DNA of 64,000 nucleotides, from positions 1-64,000 of the forward strand of contig JAQTZE010000011.1 of the NCBI GenBank assembly GCA_028687935.1, in the 5' to 3' direction. The first letter of the stretch is position 1. Each line of letters opens with the position of its first letter. The DNA is from Sulfurimonas sp. Its GTDB lineage: Bacteria; Campylobacterota; Campylobacteria; Campylobacterales; Sulfurimonadaceae. Position numbers and translations under genes: made by a program. The notes beneath the pieces were generated by a model that worked only from the letters and a program-made list of their open reading frames with translations, had not been told where the DNA came from and searched no databases. This document shows, piece after piece, positions 54,500 through 62,271 of this stretch.

Positions 54500-55435
54500 T
54501 CATGATACAAATACTGCCTTTGATTTCAAGTTCTCAAGTAACTTTGATTTTTTATCTTCTTCCATGCTTTTTTTGAGGTCTACAGCTAATTTCTTTTTCA
54601 CAGCATCAAATGAAAGCTGATTTTCTGCTGTTTTATCTTCAACTCTTACGATAAAAAAACCTATATCTTCCTCGATAATTTCACTCGTTGTATTGACATC
54701 CATGGAAAAGGCTTTTTCTTCAACTGAAGGCTCAAGCATACCTTTATGAGTATAGCCCAAGTCACCGCCTTTTATACGACTCATTGCTGTAGAGTATTTC
54801 GCTGCTACATCTGCAAAATTTTCACCGGACTTTAGTTTTTCATAGGCCTCTTCAATTCTATTTTTAGCCTTGCTTTTCCCCTGCGGGTCAGTAGGATCAT
54901 TTCGTACATAGATAATCTTTGCTACAATCTTTTGCGGCTCTTTAAACTTATGTTTATTTTTATCATAATACGCTTTAAGGTCCTTCTCTGAGAGAGTTGT
55001 TTCAATCTTTTCTTTATGAAGTTGTTTTAACATCTCTTCTTTATAAATAACTTCTTTTAAACTCTTGAGTGTAAGTCCAGATTTACTGAGAGACTCATTG
55101 AGTTTTTCCGGAGTTTCAAGTAGTTTTTTTAATTTATCGATACTTGCATCGATATCACTGTTTGAAACTTTAATTCCAATCGATTTGGCATATTGAAAAA
55201 GTAATTCATTCTCTACCAATTCTGCGAGAACTTTATCTTCAAACACTTTCATCTGCTCATTTGAGAGAGTTCCATGATAGTATCGCGTCGGAAACAACGC
55301 TCTTACCCCACGGTCGAGTTCACTTTTTGTGATTTTTGTGCCATTAACAGTTGTAAGTACATCTGTAGCAGCCAAATCCGCAGGCTTTGCATATAAACAA
55401 CTTAAGCATATTAAAATCGATACTATACCTTTCAA
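54500..55435 (-). CDS. SurA/PpiC-type periplasmic peptidyl-prolyl isomerase
   Basis: A 311-residue exported chaperone: signal peptide (about 1-16), a SurA-like N-terminal helical part (TKSELDRGVRALFPTRYYHG..., about 35-125) and a parvulin domain (about 130-240) with YEKLKSGENFADVAAKYS, GGDLGYTHKGML and FSMDVNTTSEII. It would assist folding of the barrel or the many proline-rich cytochromes. Such isomerases recur in multiheme cytochrome loci. It starts 19 bases after the NHL lipoprotein gene. Confidence 0.9.
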   Translation of the reverse strand: MKGIVSILICLSCLYAKPADLAATDVLTTVNGTKITKSELDRGVRALFPTRYYHGTLSNEQMKVFEDKVLAELVENELLFQYAKSIGIKVSNSDIDASIDKLKKLLETPEKLNESLSKSGLTLKSLKEVIYKEEMLKQLHKEKIETTLSEKDLKAYYDKNKHKFKEPQKIVAKIIYVRNDPTDPQGKSKAKNRIEEAYEKLKSGENFADVAAKYSTAMSRIKGGDLGYTHKGMLEPSVEEKAFSMDVNTTSEIIEEDIGFFIVRVEDKTAENQLSFDAVKKKLAVDLKKSMEEDKKSKLLENLKSKAVFVS

Positions 55436-55454
55436 TAATCACTCCATTTCTATC

Positions 55455-56522
55455 TTATATTTTTTTCAGTTCCAGATACTTTTCTGGATTGTTTTTTTTC
55501 CATCTCTCACTTACATATTGATAAATTTGCACTCTTGCATTAAATCCATCTACGATGTATATCCTATCATTTCCATCAATATACATACCTGTTATAAGTG
55601 AAAAATTACCTATACTTCTGCCCGTCCCTCCAAAATAGATGAGAAGCTCTCCACTCTCATTGAAAACTTGTATATTGTTAAACGCAGAATCCGTTACATA
55701 TATGTTTCCATCACTATCAATTCCAACACCTTTAGGTCTTGCAAACATTCCGGGTCTGTCACCGATTTTTCCAAACTTTTTGATAAATTTTCCATCTTTA
55801 TCAAAAATCTGCACACGAAAGTTCTGAGTATCAACTACTACAATATTTTCATTTCTCTTATCAATGGCAATATTTGTCGGAAAGTTAAATTCCCCATCTT
55901 CTTTGCCTCTCTTTCCAAACGAAAAAAGCTCTTCACCCTCCAGCGAATAAACTTTAATATTATGATCTTTTGTATCCACTACATAAAGTCTCTTTTGTTT
56001 ATCACTGATGGCGATGTCTGCTGGTCTGTTAAACTCTTTCTCTTTGCCAATGGCTAAAACAAGATGACCATCTGATCTATCGTAGGCCAATACTTTAGCT
56101 GCCTTTGCATCTGCCACATATATTTTGCCATCATCACTCAGTGCTATTCCAACAGGAAGAGAGAGTTTACCGGGGGAACTGGCTCCAATATAAGAAACTT
56201 TTCCTTGAACTTCATCTATCACAAAAACAGCGCCGATAGCCGTATCTGATACATACACTACATTTTTGCTAGCAGCAACTCCATAAGGCTTTGCAAGGTT
56301 CTTATTTTCCGATGAAGCTACTTCTCCAATAAAATTATCTAAAGTATTCTGTTTGACAAAACTGATATCGCCGCGATAGGCTGTATCAAAAAAGATTTTT
56401 GGCTCCTCTGGTGGGCCGGGTATCACAATTTTTATAGCTTCTTGTTTTTGACTACAAGCAGTGAACAAGACAAGAGTGAAAATATACATATATACTTTTA
56501 AAAAACTTTTAAACACAAACAA
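55455..56522 (-). CDS. NHL-repeat beta-propeller lipoprotein
   Basis: A 355-residue lipoprotein (lipobox LFTAC, Cys23; an alternative start is Met12). The mature part begins with the PGPPEEPKIFF element shared with the NHL protein at 50793, followed by six blades such as PYGVAASKNVVYVSDTA, PADIAISDKQKRLYVVDTKD and PKGVGIDSDGNIYVTDSAFN. Anchored to the outer membrane, it could hold or guide cytochromes. It follows the tetraheme gene after a strong hairpin. Confidence 0.87.
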   Translation of the reverse strand: MFVFKSFLKVYMYIFTLVLFTACSQKQEAIKIVIPGPPEEPKIFFDTAYRGDISFVKQNTLDNFIGEVASSENKNLAKPYGVAASKNVVYVSDTAIGAVFVIDEVQGKVSYIGASSPGKLSLPVGIALSDDGKIYVADAKAAKVLAYDRSDGHLVLAIGKEKEFNRPADIAISDKQKRLYVVDTKDHNIKVYSLEGEELFSFGKRGKEDGEFNFPTNIAIDKRNENIVVVDTQNFRVQIFDKDGKFIKKFGKIGDRPGMFARPKGVGIDSDGNIYVTDSAFNNIQVFNESGELLIYFGGTGRSIGNFSLITGMYIDGNDRIYIVDGFNARVQIYQYVSERWKKNNPEKYLELKKI

Positions 56523-56595
56523 ACCTTTTTGAAAATTTAAAGTACATTACAGAACCATGATTATCGTCATGCAAGAGATTAGTTAAAGAAGACAC

Positions 56596-56629
56596 TATAA
56601 GAGGGGGAGTCTTCTCCATCCCTCTTATA
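56596..56629. terminator. Strong hairpin 3' of the tetraheme gene
   Basis: A 10-bp perfect stem (TATAAGAGGG/CCCTCTTATA) extended inward by GGAG/CTCC with a two-base bulge and a TCTT loop. It begins 10 bases after the tetraheme stop codon. The minus-strand transcript has no clear U-run, so it may reduce read-through and protect the 3' end. Confidence 0.65.
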
Positions 56630-56638
56630 AATGTAAGA

Positions 56639-57367
56639 CTATTTTGCGTGACATCCTAAACAAAGAGCGCTGCCAGCATTTTGAACTCTTAAGAATGCAA
56701 CCGAACTTGCATTCTTACTATCCGCACCATTATGTGGATCATGGCAAGAGCCACACTCAACATAATCAAGACCACCAGTTGTTCTTAGAAGACCTTGAAT
56801 AGTTGTAGCTCCGGTCCATCCAGTTATAGCTGTAGCTTTAGCTTTTAATCCTGCTACACCTGGCTTATACTCAATTGAAACTGGATGGTCATTGCTTAAA
56901 TCAGTTCCTATATTTGAAGCATTGCCAGTTAACCCGAGAGTCGCAAAGCTTTGTGCATTTGTACCAATAAATGCATCACCATCAGCAGTTGCAAGGCCAC
57001 TACCCGGAGCGTTTACTACAGAGTTGACCGCACTTACACCATCGTGACAACTTAAACATGCCATAGAAGAAGCATTAACAGTCGCGTTATCACCTGCATG
57101 ACCGGCTGTCGTTCCTCCAACAGTAGTGCCATACAGTGTAAATGGACCTGCGGGTGTTCCTTTATTCCAAATTGGTGCACCAGTGAAAGACGTATTCGCG
57201 GCGTGCGGCGTGTGACAATAGACACAAAGCTCACCGTTATCCTCAGTTCCACCACCCGTCCATGCAGTGTTACTTAAATCATGCGCCGTACCAGTAATAC
57301 CCGCCGCACCCCACAATGAAACAAACCCCGTTAACAAAATCCCCATGACTATTTTTACATTAATCAA
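56639..57367 (-). CDS. Exported tetraheme cytochrome c, OmcE-like filament subunit candidate
   Basis: A 242-residue protein with signal peptide (about 1-21). Four CXXCH sites (C48-H52, C104-H108, C205-H209, C236-H240) come with extra histidines suited to bis-His ligation: H29 in AHDLS, H55 in CHTPH, H161 in DHPVSIEY and H212 in CHDPH, plus H90. Size, four hemes and low-complexity Gly/Ala/Thr loops recall the tetraheme extracellular filament cytochrome OmcE of Geobacter. The start is TTG with GGAG 7 bases upstream. It has its own promoter and is flanked by hairpins, as for an abundant single-gene product. Filament formation is inferred, not shown. Confidence 0.85.
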   Translation of the reverse strand: MINVKIVMGILLTGFVSLWGAAGITGTAHDLSNTAWTGGGTEDNGELCVYCHTPHAANTSFTGAPIWNKGTPAGPFTLYGTTVGGTTAGHAGDNATVNASSMACLSCHDGVSAVNSVVNAPGSGLATADGDAFIGTNAQSFATLGLTGNASNIGTDLSNDHPVSIEYKPGVAGLKAKATAITGWTGATTIQGLLRTTGGLDYVECGSCHDPHNGADSKNASSVAFLRVQNAGSALCLGCHAK

Positions 57368-57430
57368 GTTTAAACTCCTTTTTTGTGTTGAAGTATGTTA
57401 TAAGTAATAACTATACTTTCTACTGCTAGT

Positions 57431-57459
57431 ATTATAACTATTTTCTTAATTGATTTCAA
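57431..57459 (-). promoter_or_regulatory. Consensus sigma70 promoter of the tetraheme gene
   Basis: On the minus strand TTGAAA (57459-57454) is followed after exactly 17 bases by TATAAT (57436-57431). The transcript would start about 55 bases before the TTG start codon. Confidence 0.75.
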
Positions 57460-57491
57460 GTAAAACAGTGATGACTTTAATTTCAATGTGT

Positions 57492-57528
57492 ACAAAAGTA
57501 ACACTTTGTAACAAAGTGTTACTTTTGT
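57492..57528. terminator. Perfect 17-bp hairpin after the octaheme gene
   Basis: ACAAAAGTAACACTTTG pairs without mismatch with its complement around a TAA loop. It begins 7 bases after the stop of the gene at 57535 and lies before the tetraheme promoter, separating the two transcripts. Confidence 0.8.
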
Positions 57529-57534
57529 GATATT

Positions 57535-58563
57535 CTATTTTTTATGACATCTACTACATACACTAAAAGGCAGTGAGCCCTTCATTCTAAGCAACATAGT
57601 TCCCCTTGAACCATGAGGGTTATGACAACTAGTGCAAGTCAAGTCTCTACCTGGTCTTGCTGGGTCTTTTCTATTTTTAGTTGGATGTCCACCTGTAGTT
57701 GTTTGTCCAAAGCCGATAGAAGATATCACATGTTTACCATCAGCTTTTTCAGCGTGGCATGTAACACAAAGTTCCCAAATAGGCTTACGAAGAAAAAATT
57801 CATTATCAGATCCATGAGGATTGTGGCAGCGTTCACATCTTCCATCATTTACTGCTCCATGACCGTACTTGCTTGCCTGCCAAGTATCTACATCATCATG
57901 ACAATTTCCACAAGTTTCTGCTATGGGATCTGGTGCAAGATATTTTGATGCACCCCCATCGTCCATATTATACTCTCCAGGCTTGCCGTTATGACACTCT
58001 GTGCATAGCCAGTTACTAACGGGTGCATGCGTATTTTTGGTCTTAAGCATGCCTTGATGACATGAATAGCATGTTGTTTCAGTTACATCTTCAAACGGCT
58101 TATTGTTTTTTGGAATATTTGATGTCATATCGTGGCAAGACTTACATTTGTCCTCATTTTCTTTTGTATGAAAATACTCAGACTTATATTCTTCAACACT
58201 ATCTTCATCGATCCCCTCAAAAAGCTCAGATAAAAAATAAAAGTCCTTTTTAGTGGTCTCAATTAACTTAGAATCTTTATAACAAGTGATACTCACTTTA
58301 TCTTGAGCAGTATGAAGTTTTATAGTCTTACAATACGTTTTCTTATTTGACATTACCTCTACCGCATAAGTGTCATTATTATCTAGAGTAATTACTATTT
58401 TATCCACGCGTTTAGGATCTGTTTCTATAACCAAAGTACAGTTTTCACCGGAAAATCGTACTTTATCAAGCGGATGTAAAACTTTAATAGATGAAGTGGC
58501 GGGCTCTTTTGCATTGCCGTTTAAAACGACAAAAAGCAAAAGAAATATTTTTATAAATTTCAA
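57535..58563 (-). CDS. Octaheme cytochrome c with N-terminal beta domain
   Basis: A 342-residue exported protein (signal about 1-18). Residues about 25-110 form a beta-rich Ig-like segment (VIETDPKRVDKIVITLDNNDTY). Eight CXXCH sites follow: CKSCH, CYSCH, CTECH, CGNCH, CERCH, CVTCH, CTSCH, CSRCH. It includes the doubled-CXXCH style elements CHNPHGS and LCVTCHAEK. It is paralogous to the genes at 60332 and 61339, sharing the APVSNWLC and GRCERCHNPH landmarks. It starts 7 bases after the 12-heme gene. Likely periplasmic or outer-surface electron carrier. Confidence 0.9.
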   Translation of the reverse strand: MKFIKIFLLLFVVLNGNAKEPATSSIKVLHPLDKVRFSGENCTLVIETDPKRVDKIVITLDNNDTYAVEVMSNKKTYCKTIKLHTAQDKVSITCYKDSKLIETTKKDFYFLSELFEGIDEDSVEEYKSEYFHTKENEDKCKSCHDMTSNIPKNNKPFEDVTETTCYSCHQGMLKTKNTHAPVSNWLCTECHNGKPGEYNMDDGGASKYLAPDPIAETCGNCHDDVDTWQASKYGHGAVNDGRCERCHNPHGSDNEFFLRKPIWELCVTCHAEKADGKHVISSIGFGQTTTGGHPTKNRKDPARPGRDLTCTSCHNPHGSRGTMLLRMKGSLPFSVCSRCHKK

Positions 58564-58570
58564 AGTAAAT

Positions 58571-59794
58571 CTACTTTAAATTTACTATTGGTTTTTCTTT
58601 ATCATAGTGACGACGAGCATGACACGCTGGTGCACATGATCCACCATTATCAGTTTCAATAAAACGAATCGGAAAGTCAATCTTACCAAACGCAGTTTTC
58701 TTTCTCAAGTGATGTGGGTACTCTTTAGTACCATGAAAATCATGACATGCTCTACAAGAACGCCCTTTTTCTTTATTTACATGTACAAAGTGCATATTTT
58801 TGTCACCATTTCTAAAGTTTGTCGCTGTTGTAGTAAATTCATCTTGAATTTTTTCTTTTTCATGACATTCGAAACAGATATAGTTATGTTCATCAAACTT
58901 CTCATAAAAATCTCTAGGAAATGGTTTTTTCAACATTCTTAAATTGTTAGAACCATGAGGATTGTGACATGATGCACAATCACCCCAAAGAATTGGACCA
59001 TGCCAATCCGGGTTTTCATCAAGATGTTTTCCCATATTTGATAACTTCTCACCTGTTTCATCTGTTACCAATGTTTCACTATGGCATGTTAAACAAAGCT
59101 CTTTAGAAGTATCCTTAACTAGAAATTTTGGATGCTCTGAACCGTGTGGGTCATGACACTCAAGACATTTTCTCGGTCTATCTAACGCACCATGCTTATC
59201 TGTTACTGTTTTGGTCCAAACATCTTTATCCACATGACACATAACGCATAAATCTTTTTTACCATCGGCTTTTAGCTGGTAAAGATGATCTTCCGTATGT
59301 GGATCATGACAATTTGTACACTGATCTTTTACCGGCGGGTGAATATTGGTTGTTTTGCGCAAAAAGTCATCTTTTGCTTGATGACATGACACACAAAGTT
59401 CATTTATACTAGATGCAACTAATAATTTTGCATTATCAGATTCATGAGGATTATGACACGCAGTACAAGCACCTGCAGCAACCGGACCATGAATAAATTT
59501 TTTAGTATCTTTTGCTTCATGACACATTGCACATAACTCTGGAGGGTCCATAATCAGACCTTGCTCACCTTTTCCATCTTTATGACAAACCGTACAATCA
59601 CCCCATTCATAAGGAGGATGAACAACTTTTTTAGATGATTTTAATTCTGTTCCATAAAACTTTTCACTCTCTGTTAAAACTGTATCTTTAGTTTTACTTG
59701 CATCTGTAGCACTCGCTGGTGCTGCAGAAAGATTAGAGTAAACAAGTAGCATTGCAAGTATAACTTTTGCAATGTGAAGACTTTTAATTTTCAT
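58571..59794 (-). CDS. Dodecaheme-type doubled-CXXCH cytochrome (11 CXXCH plus one CX3CH)
   Basis: A 407-residue exported cytochrome (signal about 1-24). Eleven CXXCH sites alternate in the doubled pattern (ELCxxCH then CxxCHxPHxS..LL), and the C-terminus has GGSCAPACH, a CX3CH site. The paralogue at 62268 has the same GGSCAPACH near its end plus the shared GRSCRACHD. Doubled-CXXCH proteins are typical of DmsE/MtrA-like or OmcB-like conduits that wire the outer membrane. It follows the monoheme gene by 28 bases and precedes the octaheme by 7. Confidence 0.9.
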   Translation of the reverse strand: MKIKSLHIAKVILAMLLVYSNLSAAPASATDASKTKDTVLTESEKFYGTELKSSKKVVHPPYEWGDCTVCHKDGKGEQGLIMDPPELCAMCHEAKDTKKFIHGPVAAGACTACHNPHESDNAKLLVASSINELCVSCHQAKDDFLRKTTNIHPPVKDQCTNCHDPHTEDHLYQLKADGKKDLCVMCHVDKDVWTKTVTDKHGALDRPRKCLECHDPHGSEHPKFLVKDTSKELCLTCHSETLVTDETGEKLSNMGKHLDENPDWHGPILWGDCASCHNPHGSNNLRMLKKPFPRDFYEKFDEHNYICFECHEKEKIQDEFTTTATNFRNGDKNMHFVHVNKEKGRSCRACHDFHGTKEYPHHLRKKTAFGKIDFPIRFIETDNGGSCAPACHARRHYDKEKPIVNLK

Positions 59795-59822
59795 TTTTTA
59801 CCTTTATTGAGAATAACTTTAA

Positions 59823-60152
59823 TTAACGATTAGAATGAATTATATATTTAGAAATTGCATGCAGATCTTCTTCAAAAAGCATCCTAATTTTTACTAACTG
59901 TGGTTCCATAACAGACGCACGTGCAGGATCTACTATAGGAGTACCCTGACCCTTAAGATATGTTAACAATGCCATTTCTTTGCCTGCATATACATTCGCT
60001 ATATTTCTAAGTGAAGGTCCGATAGCTTCCTCATCTTTTTTGTGACATAAAACACAACCTTTTGATTCGAAAAGAACCTCACCCGTCTCTTGGGCAGGTA
60101 CATCTGTCAACAGCAACATAGTAACAGACAATCCCAGTACAATTTTTTTCAT
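59823..60152 (-). CDS. Small monoheme class I cytochrome c
   Basis: A 109-residue periplasmic cytochrome with signal peptide (about 1-20), heme site C33-H37 (CVLCHKK) and a likely distal Met82 in SVMEPQ. Class I folds with His/Met ligation have a high potential and act as soluble shuttles. It begins the second cytochrome sub-operon, 28 bases before the 12-heme gene, and could deliver electrons between inner membrane enzymes and the multiheme proteins. Confidence 0.9.
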   Translation of the reverse strand: MKKIVLGLSVTMLLLTDVPAQETGEVLFESKGCVLCHKKDEEAIGPSLRNIANVYAGKEMALLTYLKGQGTPIVDPARASVMEPQLVKIRMLFEEDLHAISKYIIHSNR

Positions 60153-60257
60153 ATAAAAATCCTCTCGTGATATAATAATTTGTAACTATTGTAGCATAAG
60201 TTTTCATAATACAATGACACTACTTTATCTTTGATTACTTAATCATGCGAAAAAGCG

Positions 60258-60302
60258 TCAATCGGTAACTAAACTACTTATTAATGGCATTTTTGGAAAC
60301 AA
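60258..60302 (-). CDS. Possible 14-residue leader peptide
   Basis: A near-perfect ribosome site AGGAGGAG lies 6 bases before a TTG that opens a 14-codon ORF (MFPKMPLISSLVTD) in the 179-base gap after the octaheme gene at 60332. It could be a leader or the leftover start of a lost gene. Low certainty. Confidence 0.25.
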   Translation of the reverse strand: MFPKMPLISSLVTD

Positions 60303-60331
60303 TATTTACTCCTCCTAGTAATAAAATTTAT

Positions 60332-61342
60332 CTATTTCTCATGACAACGTGTACATAGTCCATGAACAGTATCATCCACTAAAAGTGAAGAAGCATTTGA
60401 AGCGTGCGGATTATGACAACTGATGCAACTCAGATCTTTTCCGGGTCTTGATGGATCTTTTTTGTTATGAGTTGGATGCCTGATACTTGTAAATGTTCTT
60501 ACTATATGCACACCTTCAATTTTATCTTTATGACAGCCTGTGCAGAGTTCCCATGCTGGCGTTCTTAAATAAAACTCACTTTGTTCCGAATGTGAGTTGT
60601 GACATTTATTACATCGTCCGGACTCTGCAGGTTCGTGATTAAAACGCTTTTTACTCCATTTATTTTTGTTTTTTTCATGACAAGAGAAACAAACGTCTCT
60701 TATTGGATCCGGATAAGTATATTTTGATTTGTTTTTATCGGCTTGGTTATATATACCGACTTTACCGTTATGGCAAGAAGTGCAGAGCCAATTAACTGCC
60801 GGAGCATGTGCATGTTTTTTACTTGCAAGAGTACTATGGCATTTATAACAGTTTGATTTTGAAATATCTTCAAAGGCTACGCCGGGAACTTCATTCACGC
60901 TCATATCATGACATTTGGAACAAACTTTTTCATTAGTATTATTATGAAAAAAGTTTGTACTGTACTTATTTGGCGGATATCTATACTCTTTGTGCACCTT
61001 TGATGTAAGAAAAACCGTCTGTTTTTCCTGCTTTACAAGAGTAGCCCCCTTGTAAGCATTTACGCTTATGTTGTTTTCGCCTAAATGTAAATTTATTTTT
61101 TTGCAATAGTGCGTACGCGAGGAATTGACACTTAGATGGAAAGTTTCATTCATGTCATTGCTGATTACTATAGAATCAATAGCAGCACTCTGTACTTCAA
61201 CTACAACGGAAATGACATTTTCTTCACTTATGCGTGCTACTGGTGGATTTACTATTTTTAATATCTCTATAGGCTCCGCAAAAAGTGGGAGTGAAAACAG
61301 TAGTGTAAAAATTATATATTTTATATATGTACAATTTTTCAC
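60332..61342 (-). CDS. Octaheme cytochrome c, paralogue of 57535
   Basis: A 336-residue exported protein (signal about 1-22) with a beta-rich N-terminal domain (about 30-110) and eight CXXCH sites: CSKCH, CYKCH, CTSCH, CFSCH, CNKCH, CTGCH, CISCH, CTRCH. Landmarks APAVNWLCTSCHNGK, SGRCNKCHNSH and PSRPGKDLSCISCHNPH match the paralogue at 57535. It overlaps the 7-heme gene by 4 bases, so the two are translated together. Confidence 0.9.
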   Translation of the reverse strand: MKNCTYIKYIIFTLLFSLPLFAEPIEILKIVNPPVARISEENVISVVVEVQSAAIDSIVISNDMNETFHLSVNSSRTHYCKKINLHLGENNISVNAYKGATLVKQEKQTVFLTSKVHKEYRYPPNKYSTNFFHNNTNEKVCSKCHDMSVNEVPGVAFEDISKSNCYKCHSTLASKKHAHAPAVNWLCTSCHNGKVGIYNQADKNKSKYTYPDPIRDVCFSCHEKNKNKWSKKRFNHEPAESGRCNKCHNSHSEQSEFYLRTPAWELCTGCHKDKIEGVHIVRTFTSIRHPTHNKKDPSRPGKDLSCISCHNPHASNASSLLVDDTVHGLCTRCHEK

Positions 61343-62271
61343 TTTATTGCCTTATTTGGTGTCTTTTTTAAAAAAAATGGCTGGTTTGAAGCATGAGGAG
61401 TATGACAATCGATACATAATCTTCCATAACTGGCACCGCATGCACTGATTTTGCTTTGCATTGCACGAGTATTTTGACCTTTATGGCATCCAAGACAAAT
61501 CTCGTTAACCGGTTTTCGCACAAACATTGAGTAAGGACTCGAATGTGGATTGTGACACTTATTACAGCGTCCGGAGTCAAGAGGTTCATGATGGTATTTT
61601 GAACTGTTCCATAGCTCCTGATTTTCTTCATGACACTTAAAGCATGTCTGATTTACAGGACTTAGAGTGCCGTATTTAGATTCTTTTACACTCTTTAAAT
61701 CATGGCAGCTTATACATAACCAGTTAGCTGCCGGAGCGTGAGCATATTTCTCTTTGACAATATTTTTATGACATAAGTAGCAATTTGATTTTTTCACATC
61801 CATAAAGGCTACACCTTTTGTTTCATTTGCCTTCATATTATGACATTTGACACATTTAGCTTCATTGGAGTCGTTATGAAAAAAATTTTGTTTATATATC
61901 TCAGGCGGAAATTTATACTCATGATAGAGTTGTGATGAGACATATATATGCCTAGTATTTTCATTAAGCATCACTTGATTTTTGTAAGCGCGTATACTGA
62001 TTGTATTTTCTCCGAGTCTGAGTAAAATATTTTGGCACTTCATTGTTTCAGAGCTATTTAAATCTAAAGTAATCTGTTCAAGTGGTGTATCTATTGTCAT
62101 AGTATCAATACCATTCTCTTTTATCTTCACAACAACATTCATACTCAATTCGGTTTGTAAGCTATTATCTAGCGGAGAGAGAACTGTCATCACGGTATCA
62201 GCTTGAAGCATATGGAAACTGCCGCCCCATAAAAATATGACAACAGTTAAAAAAAAGTGAGTCGGCTTCAT
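61339..62271 (-). CDS. Heptaheme cytochrome c, paralogue of the octahemes
   Basis: A 310-residue exported protein (signal about 1-24) with the same beta-rich N-terminus and seven CXXCH sites: CVKCH, CYLCH, CISCH, CFKCH, CNKCH, CLGCH, CIDCH. It ends soon after CHTPHASN and lacks the last heme found in the paralogues at 57535 and 60332. It overlaps both neighbours by 4 bases. It appears to come from tandem duplication with loss of the C-terminal heme. Confidence 0.9.
   Translation of the reverse strand: MKPTHFFLTVVIFLWGGSFHMLQADTVMTVLSPLDNSLQTELSMNVVVKIKENGIDTMTIDTPLEQITLDLNSSETMKCQNILLRLGENTISIRAYKNQVMLNENTRHIYVSSQLYHEYKFPPEIYKQNFFHNDSNEAKCVKCHNMKANETKGVAFMDVKKSNCYLCHKNIVKEKYAHAPAANWLCISCHDLKSVKESKYGTLSPVNQTCFKCHEENQELWNSSKYHHEPLDSGRCNKCHNPHSSPYSMFVRKPVNEICLGCHKGQNTRAMQSKISACGASYGRLCIDCHTPHASNQPFFLKKTPNKAIK

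Noticed and set aside
57052-57255. A 67-codon frame inside the tetraheme gene
   Set aside because: It is a same-strand shadow in another frame, without a ribosome site, within a well-supported cytochrome gene.
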